Assembly (NCBI GenBank): GCA_017882505.1
Contig: JADGPJ010000002.1
Span: 17,073-81,072, forward strand
DNA: 64,000 nt
From: Solirubrobacterales bacterium
GTDB lineage: Bacteria; Actinomycetota; Thermoleophilia; Solirubrobacterales; 70-9
Direction of reading: 5' to 3'
Shown piece after piece: positions 26,689 to 38,642 of this stretch. The notes below the pieces were generated by a model. That model was given only the letters and a program-made list of their open reading frames with translations, had not been told where the DNA came from and ran no database searches. A program made the position numbers and the translations under genes. Position 1 is the first letter of the stretch. Every line of letters begins with the position of its first letter.

Positions 26689-27254
26689 CCAAGCATGCGC
26701 TGAGGAGCCTCACCGAGCGCGCCTCCGCGGAGGGCCTGCTCGACGTCGCCTACACCACGACCGACTCCCCGTTCGGCACTCTGCTGCTGGCGAAGACGCC
26801 GCGGGGGCTGGTGCGGATCGGCCTGCCGAACCAGGACGCCGACGATCTGCTGGTCGATCTGGCGCGGCGGGTCTCGCCGCGCGTCCTCGAGGCCCCGGCC
26901 GAGCTCGACGAGACGCGGCGCGAGCTCGACCTCTACTTCGAGGGCAAGCTCGACCGCTTCGACCTGCCGCTCGACTGGCAGCTCAGCGCGGGCTTCCGCC
27001 TCAAGGTGCTGCGGGCGATCGCCCGCATCCCCTACGGACAGACCCGCAACTACACGCAGATGGCGAGGAGCGCCGGCAACCAGCGCGCGGTGCGCGCCGC
27101 CGGCACCGCCTGCGGCCGCAACCCGATCCCCCTCGTCGTCCCCTGTCACCGCGTCCTGCGCAGCGGCGGCGCTCTCGGGGGCTACGGCGGCGGGTTGCCG
27201 ATGAAGCGGCGGCTGCTGGAGATCGAGGGCGTACTGGACGCAGAGGCCGCTTAG
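26685..27254 (+). CDS. ogt: Methylated-DNA-[protein]-cysteine S-methyltransferase
   Basis: VLRAIARIPYGQTRNYTQMARSAGNQRAVRAAGTACGRNPIPLVVPCHRVLRSGGALGGYGGG. Confidence 0.96.
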   Translation: MTKHALRSLTERASAEGLLDVAYTTTDSPFGTLLLAKTPRGLVRIGLPNQDADDLLVDLARRVSPRVLEAPAELDETRRELDLYFEGKLDRFDLPLDWQLSAGFRLKVLRAIARIPYGQTRNYTQMARSAGNQRAVRAAGTACGRNPIPLVVPCHRVLRSGGALGGYGGGLPMKRRLLEIEGVLDAEAA

Positions 27255-27290
27255 CTAAAGGGTTTCCGCCGACGTTCCGATCGAAGGAGC

Positions 27291-27980
27291 ATGAGACGGA
27301 AGTTCGGGATCACCGACAGCGAGGACCCACGCGCGATCAGGCTCGCCTGGTGGGCGTCGTTCTTCGCCACGGTGATGCTGATCGCGTTACTGGGCGTCGC
27401 CCGGTCGGCCCAAGCCCTGACGTCGCCCGGTGCCGCCGGCCCAACCACCTCCGCCATCTCGCTTCCGGTTGAAGAAGGCGAATCTGAAGCAGAAGGCGAA
27501 GAAGAAGAATTCGAAGCCGAAGAATGCGAAGCCGAAGAAGAAGGCGAAGAAGAAGAATGCATAGCCGAAGAAGCAGCGGCCGAAGCTTCTGAGGAGTGCG
27601 TTCTGAGCAGCGCCTCAGCCTCCGTCTCCGCCAGTCTCGCCAGCGACAAGGTCCGCCTCTCGATCCACTACACGGCCTTCTCCCCCGGCAGCGTCGAAGT
27701 CCTCTACTGGCTGCGCGGCAGCAAGGGCCCGCTGAGCCTCGGCAGGGAAAAGGACCGCCTCGGCAGGAAGGGCGTCCTCCGCCAAACCGAGATCCTGACC
27801 GCGGCGCAGATGACCAAGGCGGCGGCGGCCAAGAGCTTCACCGTCCAGCTCCGCCCCGCCAACGCACCGCGCTACTGCCACAGCCTGCTCGACCGGCACC
27901 TGACCATCCGCCATGCCACCGCCGGCCGCCTCACCTGGTCGGACCCCGAAATGGGCTACCGCTTCTCGCGGCAGCCCTAG
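27291..27980 (+). CDS. Hypothetical TM protein with acidic E/C repeat tract
   Basis: TM region then EEGESEAEGEEEEFEAEECEAEEEGEEEECIAEEAAAEASEEC, followed by predicted globular domain. Confidence 0.65.
   Translation: MRRKFGITDSEDPRAIRLAWWASFFATVMLIALLGVARSAQALTSPGAAGPTTSAISLPVEEGESEAEGEEEEFEAEECEAEEEGEEEECIAEEAAAEASEECVLSSASASVSASLASDKVRLSIHYTAFSPGSVEVLYWLRGSKGPLSLGREKDRLGRKGVLRQTEILTAAQMTKAAAAKSFTVQLRPANAPRYCHSLLDRHLTIRHATAGRLTWSDPEMGYRFSRQP
27466..27590. repeat. GAAGAA/GAAGCC polypurine-rich low-complexity tract
   Basis: gaagaaggcgaatctgaagcagaaggcgaagaagaagaattcgaagccgaagaatgcgaagccgaagaagaaggcgaagaagaagaatgc. Confidence 0.8.
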
Positions 27981-27999
27981 AGACCCCCACGCCGGTACT

Positions 28000-28644
28000 T
28001 CAGGCGGGAAGGGTCTCGCGCAGCCAGACGGTCGCGTCGGCGAGGTGCGAGGGATCGATCTGGTGGCCGATCTCGGACTCGCGGTACTCGACCTCGAGAC
28101 CGCCCGCCACGATCAGATCGCGCGCCCGCTGGGCGAACTCGATCCCGATCACCGGGTCGGGGCGACCGTGGGCGATGAAGACCCGCGTCTGCCGGCGGTC
28201 GGCGAACGACGGCTCCCAACCTTCCACCGTCGGCACGAAGCCGCTGAAGGCGAGGATCCCGGCGACCGCGGGCCGATCGGCGCCGAGCCCCATCGCGTAG
28301 CTCATCACCGTGCCCATCGAGAAGCCGCCGAGGACGGTCCGCTCGGGTCCGACCCCGGTCTCCTTCCAGAGCCGGTCGTGGAGCTCGGCGAGGGCGGCCC
28401 GGGCAGCCCGGAAGGTGTCGGGGTCGGGGAAGCCGACCCGCGGCACCAGGTACCAGTGGTACCCGGCCGAGCCGGGCAGGGTCAGCGGCGCCCGCGGCGT
28501 CACCACCCGCAGCCTCGCCGCCGGGTCGAGGTGGTCGGCCAGCCGCAGCAGGTCGCGCTCGTCGGTGCCGCGGCCGTGGTGGAGCACCAGCAGCCCCTCC
28601 GGCTCGGCGGCCGCCGGTCGCTCCAGGTGTCGCAGCGCATCCAC
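28000..28644 (-). CDS. Alpha/beta hydrolase (phospholipase/carboxylesterase type)
   Basis: LLVLHHGRGTDERDLLRLAD; GGFSMGTVMSYAMGL; VFIAHGRPDPVIG. Confidence 0.88.
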   Translation of the reverse strand: MDALRHLERPAAAEPEGLLVLHHGRGTDERDLLRLADHLDPAARLRVVTPRAPLTLPGSAGYHWYLVPRVGFPDPDTFRAARAALAELHDRLWKETGVGPERTVLGGFSMGTVMSYAMGLGADRPAVAGILAFSGFVPTVEGWEPSFADRRQTRVFIAHGRPDPVIGIEFAQRARDLIVAGGLEVEYRESEIGHQIDPSHLADATVWLRETLPA

Positions 28645-28646
28645 CG

Positions 28647-29766
28647 CTAGGAGGCCGAGGAGGCCGCCGTCTTGTTCAGGTAGTCGCGCACGAACTCGTC
28701 GAGGTCGCCGTCGAGCACCCGCTGCACGTCGCCGACCTCGTGCTCGGTGCGGTGGTCCTTGACCATCGTGTACGGGTGAAGGACGTAGCTGCGGATCTGC
28801 GAGCCCCAGGCGACGTCTTTGACCTCACCCCTCGCCCGCGCCATCTCCTCGGCGCGTTTGCGCTCCTCCAGCTCGATCAGCTTCGAGCGCAGGAACTGCA
28901 TCGCCACCGCCTTGTTCTGGGTCTGCGAGCGCTCGTTCTGGCACTGGACGACGGTGCCGGTCGGCAGGTGGGTGATCCGCACCGCCGAGTCGGTCTTGTT
29001 GACGTGCTGGCCGCCGGCGCCGGAAGCGCGGTAGGTGTCGATCCGGAGGTCGGCGTCGTCGACCTCGACCTCGACCCCGGCGTCGACCAGCGGGCCGACG
29101 TCGACCTGGGCGAAGCTGGTGTGGCGCCGCGAGGAGGAGTCGAAGGGGGAGATCCGGACCAGCCGGTGAACGCCTCGCTCGGCCGCGAAGAGGCCGTAGG
29201 CGTTCTCGCCGCGGGCGATGAAGGTCGCCGACTTGAGGCCGGCCTCCTCCCCCGGCGAGGCCTCCTTCATCTCGACCTCGAAGCCGCGCCGTTCGGACCA
29301 GCGCAGGTACATCCGCAGGAGGATCTCGGCCCAGTCCTGGGAGTCGGTCCCCCCCGCCCCCGCGTGAACGGTGACGACGGCGTCGCCGGCGTCGTACTCG
29401 CCGCTGAACAGGCGTCCCTCCTCGAGCTCGCCGAGGCGCCGCTCGGCTGAGCTCAGCTGCGAGCCCAGCTCGGCGGCGATCTCCTCGTCCTCCGCCGCCA
29501 TCTCCGCCAGGTCGGCGAGGTCGGCGACATCGGACTCGAGGCCGCGGAACAACTCCAGCCGGCGCTGCGCCCGTGCGTGCGCGGCGGAGGTGCGGGCGGC
29601 CGCCTCCTGGTCGTCCCAGAAGCCGGGCCGGCCCATCTCCTCCTCCAGGCGCGCCGCCTCGGTCTCTAGCGCAGCTGGGTCAAAGGTAGTCCGAGAGCAG
29701 GGACAGCTGCTCGCGGACGGCGGCCAGGCGCGGCGCTACGGATTCGGTAGGGGCGGCCTCGGCCAT
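28647..29766 (-). CDS. prfB: Peptide chain release factor 2 with programmed +1 frameshift
   Basis: MAEAAPTESVAPRLAAVREQLSLLSDYL-TGA then +1 frame DPAALETEAARLEEEMGRPGFWDD...GAGGQHVNKTDSAVRITHLPTG; CTT TGA C at 29679..29685. Confidence 0.95.
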
Positions 29767-29775
29767 GGTTGAAGA

Positions 29776-30171
29776 CTACCCATGGGTGAAGCCATAGCCC
29801 CGCAGCGCCTCGGCGCGGTCCTCGTAGGGTCGCCAGCTCAGAACCCGGCGATCGTGCAGCTCGAACGCCCAGGCCATCTCGTCCTCGCTCGCCAGCGTGC
29901 CGTCCTCTTCCCAGTGCCAGCGGCGGCGGATCAGGGCCACAGCTCGCCCACCACCGCCCTCCAGCCCTTCCTCGTAGAGCTGCTCGAGCTCGATCGTCTG
30001 CTGGACGCCGCCCGGCGCCCGGGTCGCCCAGAGCCGCGCCGCCGCGGGCCCCTTGCGCAGCCCCCTGCTCGCGTGCAGCTCGACCTCCGGATCGAGCACC
30101 GCGACGAACCCGTCGAGGTCCCGCTCGTTGAAGGCCCGAATGAACTCCCGGACCGGGTCAGAAACCTTCAT
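29776..30171 (-). CDS. SnoaL/NTF2-like family protein
   Basis: VREFIRAFNERDLDGFVAVLDPEVELHASRGLRKGPAAARLW. Confidence 0.8.
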   Translation of the reverse strand: MKVSDPVREFIRAFNERDLDGFVAVLDPEVELHASRGLRKGPAAARLWATRAPGGVQQTIELEQLYEEGLEGGGGRAVALIRRRWHWEEDGTLASEDEMAWAFELHDRRVLSWRPYEDRAEALRGYGFTHG

Positions 30172-30325
30172 GGCTCAGCCCGAGGAAAGTCACGGCCGCG
30201 AAAAGCAAGCAGGTCGGTGGACGCAGGAAGCGAGGTGAGGGGAGCGCACTGGTTAGTGCGTGACCAGATCCGAGCGACCGAGGACGCCGAGATGCGCCGC
30301 TTTGCAGCGGCCGCGCCGGCCGCTC

Positions 30326-33154
<2,829 letters not shown>

Positions 33155-33268
33155 TGCTCAAGAGTAGCGAGGGGGGACGGCTCGCCCTTTCCGCCCAGGT
33201 AGAAAACCCCCTTGCCCTCGGCAAGTGACGGGCGTAGCATCGAGGCTCGAACCCAAAGGAGGTAACTC

Positions 33269-33628
33269 GTGCGGATTGAGATTCGGGGCCGAAACGTCGA
33301 GATGACGGATGACCTGCGTGAGATGGTGCGGAAGCGATTCCAGCGCTTGGGTCAGCAGGTCTCAGTCCTGGCGACCCTGGAGGTCGTGCTCTCGGAGGAG
33401 CGCAACCCCTCGATCACTGACAGCCAGGTGGCGGAGGCGACCTTCTACCTCAAGGGAGTGACCCTGCGGGCGCGCGAGGCGTCGCCGGAGATGACCCATT
33501 CCGTGCATGAACTGGCCGAGGACGTGCGACGCCAGGTCAAGAAGCACCGCGACCTGCGGCGCAAGCGCCGGCGGACCCGGCAGCTCGTCGACCGGATGCG
33601 CGGCCGGCCGGCCGAGTCGCATCCGTAG
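33269..33628 (+). CDS. hpf: Ribosome hibernation-promoting factor (short form)
   Basis: GTG start with AAAGGAGG; RIEIRGRNVEMTDDLREMVRKRFQRLGQQVSVLATLEVVLSEE. Confidence 0.88.
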   Translation: MRIEIRGRNVEMTDDLREMVRKRFQRLGQQVSVLATLEVVLSEERNPSITDSQVAEATFYLKGVTLRAREASPEMTHSVHELAEDVRRQVKKHRDLRRKRRRTRQLVDRMRGRPAESHP

Positions 33629-33643
33629 CGCCCCGATCCGTCT

Positions 33644-34267
33644 CTAGAGGCGGCGGGCGAAGGTGACGGCGACGACACGAGCGGCGCCGCTCGAACGCAG
33701 CGCTTTGGCGCAGGCGGTGAGGGTGGCGCCGGTGGTCAACACGTCGTCGACCAGCATGACGCTGCGGGGCGCCGCTCTCGTGGCCTGAATCCGGGGTGGG
33801 TGGCCGATCCGCTCGGCGCGGCGACGGCCGACCTGACGGCGCGCGCCGCGCCGCGCCAGGCACGGCTCGAGCGAGGCCCCGAGGCGCTCCGCGAGGGCGG
33901 CCGCGAGCTCACCGGCGGGATCGAAGCCGCGGCGCCGCAGCCGCGACGGCGCCGCCGGGACGGGGACGATCGCGCCGCTCAGCATGTGAGCCGGGGCGAG
34001 CCAGTGAATTCGGTCAGCCATCAGGTCGGCGACCGGGAGCAGATGGCGGAACTTCAGCGCCCCGACCAGGTTGCGGGCAACACCCTCGTGCGGGGCCGAG
34101 GACCAGGCACGGTCGAGGCCGGACGGGCCCTTGCCGAGCAACGGCTCGGCCGCCGCGAGCCGGCGTCCGCAGCGACCGCAGAGGACCGCCTCGGGCCGGC
34201 ACGAACGCCCGCAGGCGGCGCAGATGGACGGCACCAGCCCGGTCGCGACTGCGCGGAGAATCTCCAT
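33644..34267 (-). CDS. ComF family phosphoribosyltransferase
   Basis: N-terminal CxxC zinc pairs ICAACGRSCRPEAVLCGRCGRRL; PRPP motif VMLVDDVLTTGATLTACAKAL. Confidence 0.93.
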   Translation of the reverse strand: MEILRAVATGLVPSICAACGRSCRPEAVLCGRCGRRLAAAEPLLGKGPSGLDRAWSSAPHEGVARNLVGALKFRHLLPVADLMADRIHWLAPAHMLSGAIVPVPAAPSRLRRRGFDPAGELAAALAERLGASLEPCLARRGARRQVGRRRAERIGHPPRIQATRAAPRSVMLVDDVLTTGATLTACAKALRSSGAARVVAVTFARRL

Positions 34268-34349
34268 GCACCGATCCTGCGGCGCGGCGGCGCACGCGTT
34301 GCTCGCGAATCGTCAAATATGCGTCAGAACTTCGTCGCCGCCGGCGCGC

Positions 34350-35363
34350 TCAGCCGCGGCGAGCGGCGATCGCGCCGACCAGAACCGTGCCGGCGGCGAT
34401 CTCGGCGCCGGGCAGGACGATCACCTCGCGCAGACGGCTGTTGGCGCCGATCCGTACTCGATCGCCGATCACCGCCGGACCGTCGATGCGGACGTCGTCG
34501 GCGATCTCGCAGCCTGGGCCGAGCAGCACCGGCCCCTTCAATGCGCCCTCGTCGCCTTCGGGCTCACCGCTGCGGAACCCGTCCACGACTTCTCCCTCGC
34601 TCTCGACCTCGACGGCGGCGCTGAGCGCGTCGAGGTTGCCGCTGCGCAGCTCCTCGAGGTTGCCGATGTCGTTCCAGTAGTCGTCGATCTCGTGCGAGTA
34701 GAACGGCACGTCGGCCTCCAGCAGGCGGGGGAAGACGTCCATCGCCCAGTCGGCGAACCCGGGCGGGTCGCCGGGACCGGCGGCCTTGCTGGTTGCCGGG
34801 TCGGGGAAGAAATCGAAGATCTCCGAGCGGAACATGTAGATGCCGCAGTTGGCGAGGTCGGAGAGCGCCTCGGCGGAGTCGGGCTTCTCCTGGAAGCCCT
34901 GGATGCGGCGATCGGCGCCGGTGATCGCGACCCCGAACTGGCTGGTGTCCTCGACCCGCTTCGTCGCCAGCGTCGCGATCCCGTCGTGGGACTCGTGGAA
35001 CTGCCGCATCGACGTCAGGTCGATGTCGGTGAGGGCGTCGCCGGAGATCACCAGGAAGCTCTCGCCGAGGAACTCGGCGGCCTTGCGGACGCCACCGGAG
35101 GTGCCCAGCAACTGCTCCTCGCGACTGTATGAAAGCTCAACTCCGCAGCCTGAACCGTCGCCGAAGCGCTCTTCGATCAGCTCCGGGAACCAGTGCAGGT
35201 TGGCGATCGTCTGAGCGAAGTCATGGCGGGCCAGGAGGCGAAGTATGTGCTCCATCACCGGCCGGTTGAGAACCGGCACCATCGGCTTCGGCATCTCGTA
35301 GGTGATCGGGCGCAGGCGCGTGCCCAGGCCGGCGGCGAGGACCATCGCCCGCATCGCGCTCAT
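34350..35363 (-). CDS. NDP-sugar pyrophosphorylase
   Basis: AMVLAAGLGTRLRPITYEMPKPMVPVLNRPVMEHIL and hexapeptide repeats. Confidence 0.93.
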   Translation of the reverse strand: MSAMRAMVLAAGLGTRLRPITYEMPKPMVPVLNRPVMEHILRLLARHDFAQTIANLHWFPELIEERFGDGSGCGVELSYSREEQLLGTSGGVRKAAEFLGESFLVISGDALTDIDLTSMRQFHESHDGIATLATKRVEDTSQFGVAITGADRRIQGFQEKPDSAEALSDLANCGIYMFRSEIFDFFPDPATSKAAGPGDPPGFADWAMDVFPRLLEADVPFYSHEIDDYWNDIGNLEELRSGNLDALSAAVEVESEGEVVDGFRSGEPEGDEGALKGPVLLGPGCEIADDVRIDGPAVIGDRVRIGANSRLREVIVLPGAEIAAGTVLVGAIAARRG

Positions 35364-36340
35364 GGCTGTCCCATCGCCTGCTTGAACCGATCGAGCTCAC
35401 TGGTCACGGCGGGGTCGACGCCGCGCAGGCGGGCCAGCTCGAGGGAGACGAGATCGCCCAGCATCGTCGCCCAGAAGAGGCGGGCGACCCGGGTCTCGCC
35501 CGCGGTCTCGACCTGCACCGCGGCGGCACCGTCGGCGCTGACCACTGCTGCCGTCAACTCGATTCGCCGCCGCTCGCGCGGGTGCTGGTCGGAGTCTTCG
35601 AGGAAGACGGCGGCGAGGCCGGCCTCGGCGGCAGCCTCGGTCCAACCGCAGATCTCGTTGTGGTCGGCCTCCGGCAGCTCCGAGTGGAAGCAGGGCAGCT
35701 TGGCGTTCTCGTTGACCTGGGTCTTCCAGCGACGGGCGACCGGACCGGTCAGATCGGCGCCGTAGACCACCGGCAGGGTCCCGTCGAGCTGAGCCGCGAT
35801 CTCGACGGCGCGGGCCTGGAGCGCCTCGGCCTGCTCGGAGAGGAAGGCGGCGGCGGCATCGATCTCGGTGTGAAGGCGGGGAGCGATGCCGCAGAGCGCC
35901 GCCACCTCGGCGGCGACGACGAACATGTAGGCGACGGCGACCCGAGGCTGGAAGATGCCGGGAAGGCCGACCACGGGGACCCCGGCCTTGCGGGCTTCGT
36001 CGACCAGGGTGCCGCCGGTGCTGGCGACGACGCGACGGGCGCCCAGCGCCTCGGCCGCGGCGAAGCAGGCGAGGGTCTCCTCGGTCATGCCCGAGTAGCT
36101 GGAGCAGAGCACCGTCCACTCCGGCGTCGCCCAGCTCGGCAGCTCGTAGCCGCGCACCGAGACCAGCGGCCGCGTCAGCCGATCCCCCAGCGCGGCGGCG
36201 GCGAGATCGCCGCCGATCGCCGACCCGCCCATCCCGCAGACCATCAGCCCGGCGGCGTCGGCGGACTCCAGACGCGCCGATTCGATCCGCCAGAGGGCGT
36301 CGCGAAGCTGGTCAGGTATGCCGAGTACGTCGTCGATCAT
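35360..36340 (-). CDS. Bifunctional phosphoglucose/phosphomannose isomerase (SIS domain)
   Basis: GLMVCGMGGSAIGGDLAAAAL; CSSYSGMTEETLACFAAA; C-terminal HNEICGW. Confidence 0.9.
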   Translation of the reverse strand: MIDDVLGIPDQLRDALWRIESARLESADAAGLMVCGMGGSAIGGDLAAAALGDRLTRPLVSVRGYELPSWATPEWTVLCSSYSGMTEETLACFAAAEALGARRVVASTGGTLVDEARKAGVPVVGLPGIFQPRVAVAYMFVVAAEVAALCGIAPRLHTEIDAAAAFLSEQAEALQARAVEIAAQLDGTLPVVYGADLTGPVARRWKTQVNENAKLPCFHSELPEADHNEICGWTEAAAEAGLAAVFLEDSDQHPRERRRIELTAAVVSADGAAAVQVETAGETRVARLFWATMLGDLVSLELARLRGVDPAVTSELDRFKQAMGQP

Positions 36341-36344
36341 CAGG

Positions 36345-37331
36345 TCACCTCCGGGCCGGGACTATCTCATCCCGCCCGACGACGGCGCCGGAGAGGCAAG
36401 CCCCGGCCCCGACCTTAACGCCAGGAGCGAGAACGGAGCCGGTGATCCGGGCCCCCGCGCCAACGTCACAGCCGCCGAGCAGGACCGAGTCGCGCACTTC
36501 CGCCCCGGCGGCCACGGTGCAGCCCGGGCCGAGGACCGCGCGCGGGCCGACCGCGGCGCCCTCGGCGATCTCGGCGCCGGCGCCGACGAGCAGACCCGGG
36601 GCGGTGGGCCTGACCCGGGTCTGGACCCGGCCCTCGAGGATGTCCCAGGTCGCCTGCAGGTAACGCGCGGGCGTGCCGATGTCCATCCAGTAGCCGTCCA
36701 GGAGTAACCCGTGAAGCCCGTCGCCGACCAGCCGCGGGAAGACATCGCGCTCGATCGAGACCTCCCGCTCCGGTGGGATCAGATCGAGGACCGAGCGCTC
36801 CAGCACGTAGGCGCCGGCGTTGACCTCACCCGGCGCGGCCTCGCCGGTCTTCTCGAGGAACTGCAGCACCGCGCCGTCGCCGTCGCTGCGGACGAGACCG
36901 TAGGCGGCGGCGTCCTCGACCGCGAACAGCGCCAGGGTCGCCCGCGCCCGGCGCTCCTCGTGGGCGCGGAGCAGGGCGTCGAGGTCGAAGTTGGTGAGGA
37001 CGTCGCCGTTGAGGGCGAGGAAGCGCTCATCCAGGCGGTCGCCGAGGCTGTCGGCGGCAAAGCGGATCGCCCCCGCGGTGCCGCGCCGATCCGGCTCGAT
37101 CACGTAGGTGAGCCGGACCCCGGCGTGCTCGCCCTCACCGAGCGCCGCCCGCAGGACATCCGGCAGGAAGCCACAGGCGAACACCACCTCGCTGACGCCG
37201 TGCTCCGCCAGCCACTCGACCATGTAGGCGAGAAACGGCCGGTCGACCAGGGTCAGCGCCGGCTTCGGGATCGTGTCGGTAAGCGGCCGAAGTCGCGTCC
37301 CCTCGCCCCCGACCAGCACTATCGCCTGCAT
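36345..37331 (-). CDS. NDP-sugar pyrophosphorylase with hexapeptide repeats
   Basis: MQAIVLVGGEGTRLRPLTDTIPKPALTLVDRPFLAYMVEWL. Confidence 0.93.
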   Translation of the reverse strand: MQAIVLVGGEGTRLRPLTDTIPKPALTLVDRPFLAYMVEWLAEHGVSEVVFACGFLPDVLRAALGEGEHAGVRLTYVIEPDRRGTAGAIRFAADSLGDRLDERFLALNGDVLTNFDLDALLRAHEERRARATLALFAVEDAAAYGLVRSDGDGAVLQFLEKTGEAAPGEVNAGAYVLERSVLDLIPPEREVSIERDVFPRLVGDGLHGLLLDGYWMDIGTPARYLQATWDILEGRVQTRVRPTAPGLLVGAGAEIAEGAAVGPRAVLGPGCTVAAGAEVRDSVLLGGCDVGAGARITGSVLAPGVKVGAGACLSGAVVGRDEIVPARR

Positions 37332-38642
37332 CTACTCGGAGGCGGCGGGAGCAGGCGCCACCTGCGGCTTGCCGATTCCCTCGTAATCGAAGCCGGCGGC
37401 CCGCAGCGTCGCGGCGTCGAGGAAGTTGCGGCCGTCGATGATCAGCGCCTGCGCCATCCGGCCAGCCACGTCGGCCCAGTCGAGCTCGGCGAACTCGGGC
37501 CACTCGGTGACGAGGACGGCGGCATCGGCCCCGTCGAGCGCCTCCAGCGCCGATCCGGCCATCTCGACCGAGTCGAGGAGCTCGCTGGCGCGTCCGGTGG
37601 CGACGGGATCGAAGGCGACGACTTCGGCGCCCTCGCCCTGCAGCCGCGCCGCAAGGACCAGGCTCGACGCCTCGCGCATGTCGTCGGTGTCCGGCTTGAA
37701 GGCCAGGCCCAGCAATGCCACCCGCTTGCCGATCAGGCTCCCGAGATGCTTCTCGAGCTTCCCGACCACCCGCCGCTTCTGCAGCTCGTTGACCTCGATC
37801 ACCGCGGTCAGCAACTGGAAGTGGTAGCCGGTGTTGCCCGCCAGCATCTTCAGGGCGCTGACGTCCTTGGGGAAGCAGGAGCCGCCGTAGCCGATGCCGG
37901 CGCGCAGGAACGAGGAGCCGATCCGCTGATCGAGGCCCATGCCCTCGGCCACCTCGGCGACGTCGGCGCCCACCTCCTCGCAGACGTTGGCGATCTCGTT
38001 GATGAAGGAGATCTTGGTCGCCAGGAAGGCGTTGGAGGCGAGCTTGATCATCTCGGCGCTGGCGACGTCGGTTCGGTGGATGGTGCCGCCGAGCGGTTCG
38101 TACAGCGCGGCCACGGCGGCGGCGGCGGCCTCGTCGCCCGGGTCGGTGCCGACGACGACGCGATCGGGGTGCATGAAGTCCTCGACCGCCGAACCCTCCT
38201 TGAGGAACTCGGGGCAGGAGACGTAGGCGAGGTCGGGCAGGTCACGGCGGATCGAGTTGCCGGTTCCGGCGGGGACGGTGCTCTTCATCACCAGCACGTG
38301 GCCGCCGCCGGCGGGGAGGTTGTCGACGACGGTGCGAACCCGCGAGAGGTCGGCGTCGCCCGAGTAGGTCGGCGGCGTGTCGACGCAGACGAACAGCAGC
38401 CGCGCCCGCTCCAGCAGCTCCGCCATCTCGGTGGTGAAGGTGATCCTCTCCGCGTTGCGGCGAAGCATCTCTTCGAGACCCGGCTCGTGGATCGTCGTCT
38501 CTCCCCGCGAAAGCGCCTCGATCTTCTCGGGGAGGATGTCGCGGGCGACCACCTGGTGTCCCAGCTCGGCGAAGCAGACCGCGGTGACCAGACCCACCCA
38601 GCCGACTCCGATCACTCCGACTGCGTCCGAGTTCTTGCTCAT
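37332..38642 (-). CDS. UDP-glucose/GDP-mannose dehydrogenase family protein
   Basis: VGVIGVGWVGLVTAVCFAELGHQVVARD; GIGYGGSCFPKDVSAL. Confidence 0.95.
   Translation of the reverse strand: MSKNSDAVGVIGVGWVGLVTAVCFAELGHQVVARDILPEKIEALSRGETTIHEPGLEEMLRRNAERITFTTEMAELLERARLLFVCVDTPPTYSGDADLSRVRTVVDNLPAGGGHVLVMKSTVPAGTGNSIRRDLPDLAYVSCPEFLKEGSAVEDFMHPDRVVVGTDPGDEAAAAAVAALYEPLGGTIHRTDVASAEMIKLASNAFLATKISFINEIANVCEEVGADVAEVAEGMGLDQRIGSSFLRAGIGYGGSCFPKDVSALKMLAGNTGYHFQLLTAVIEVNELQKRRVVGKLEKHLGSLIGKRVALLGLAFKPDTDDMREASSLVLAARLQGEGAEVVAFDPVATGRASELLDSVEMAGSALEALDGADAAVLVTEWPEFAELDWADVAGRMAQALIIDGRNFLDAATLRAAGFDYEGIGKPQVAPAPAASE

Noticed and set aside
30245-30260. Hairpin CGCACT-GGTT-AGTGCG near the secA 3' end
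   Set aside because: Only a 6-bp stem without a U-tract; insufficient to call a terminator
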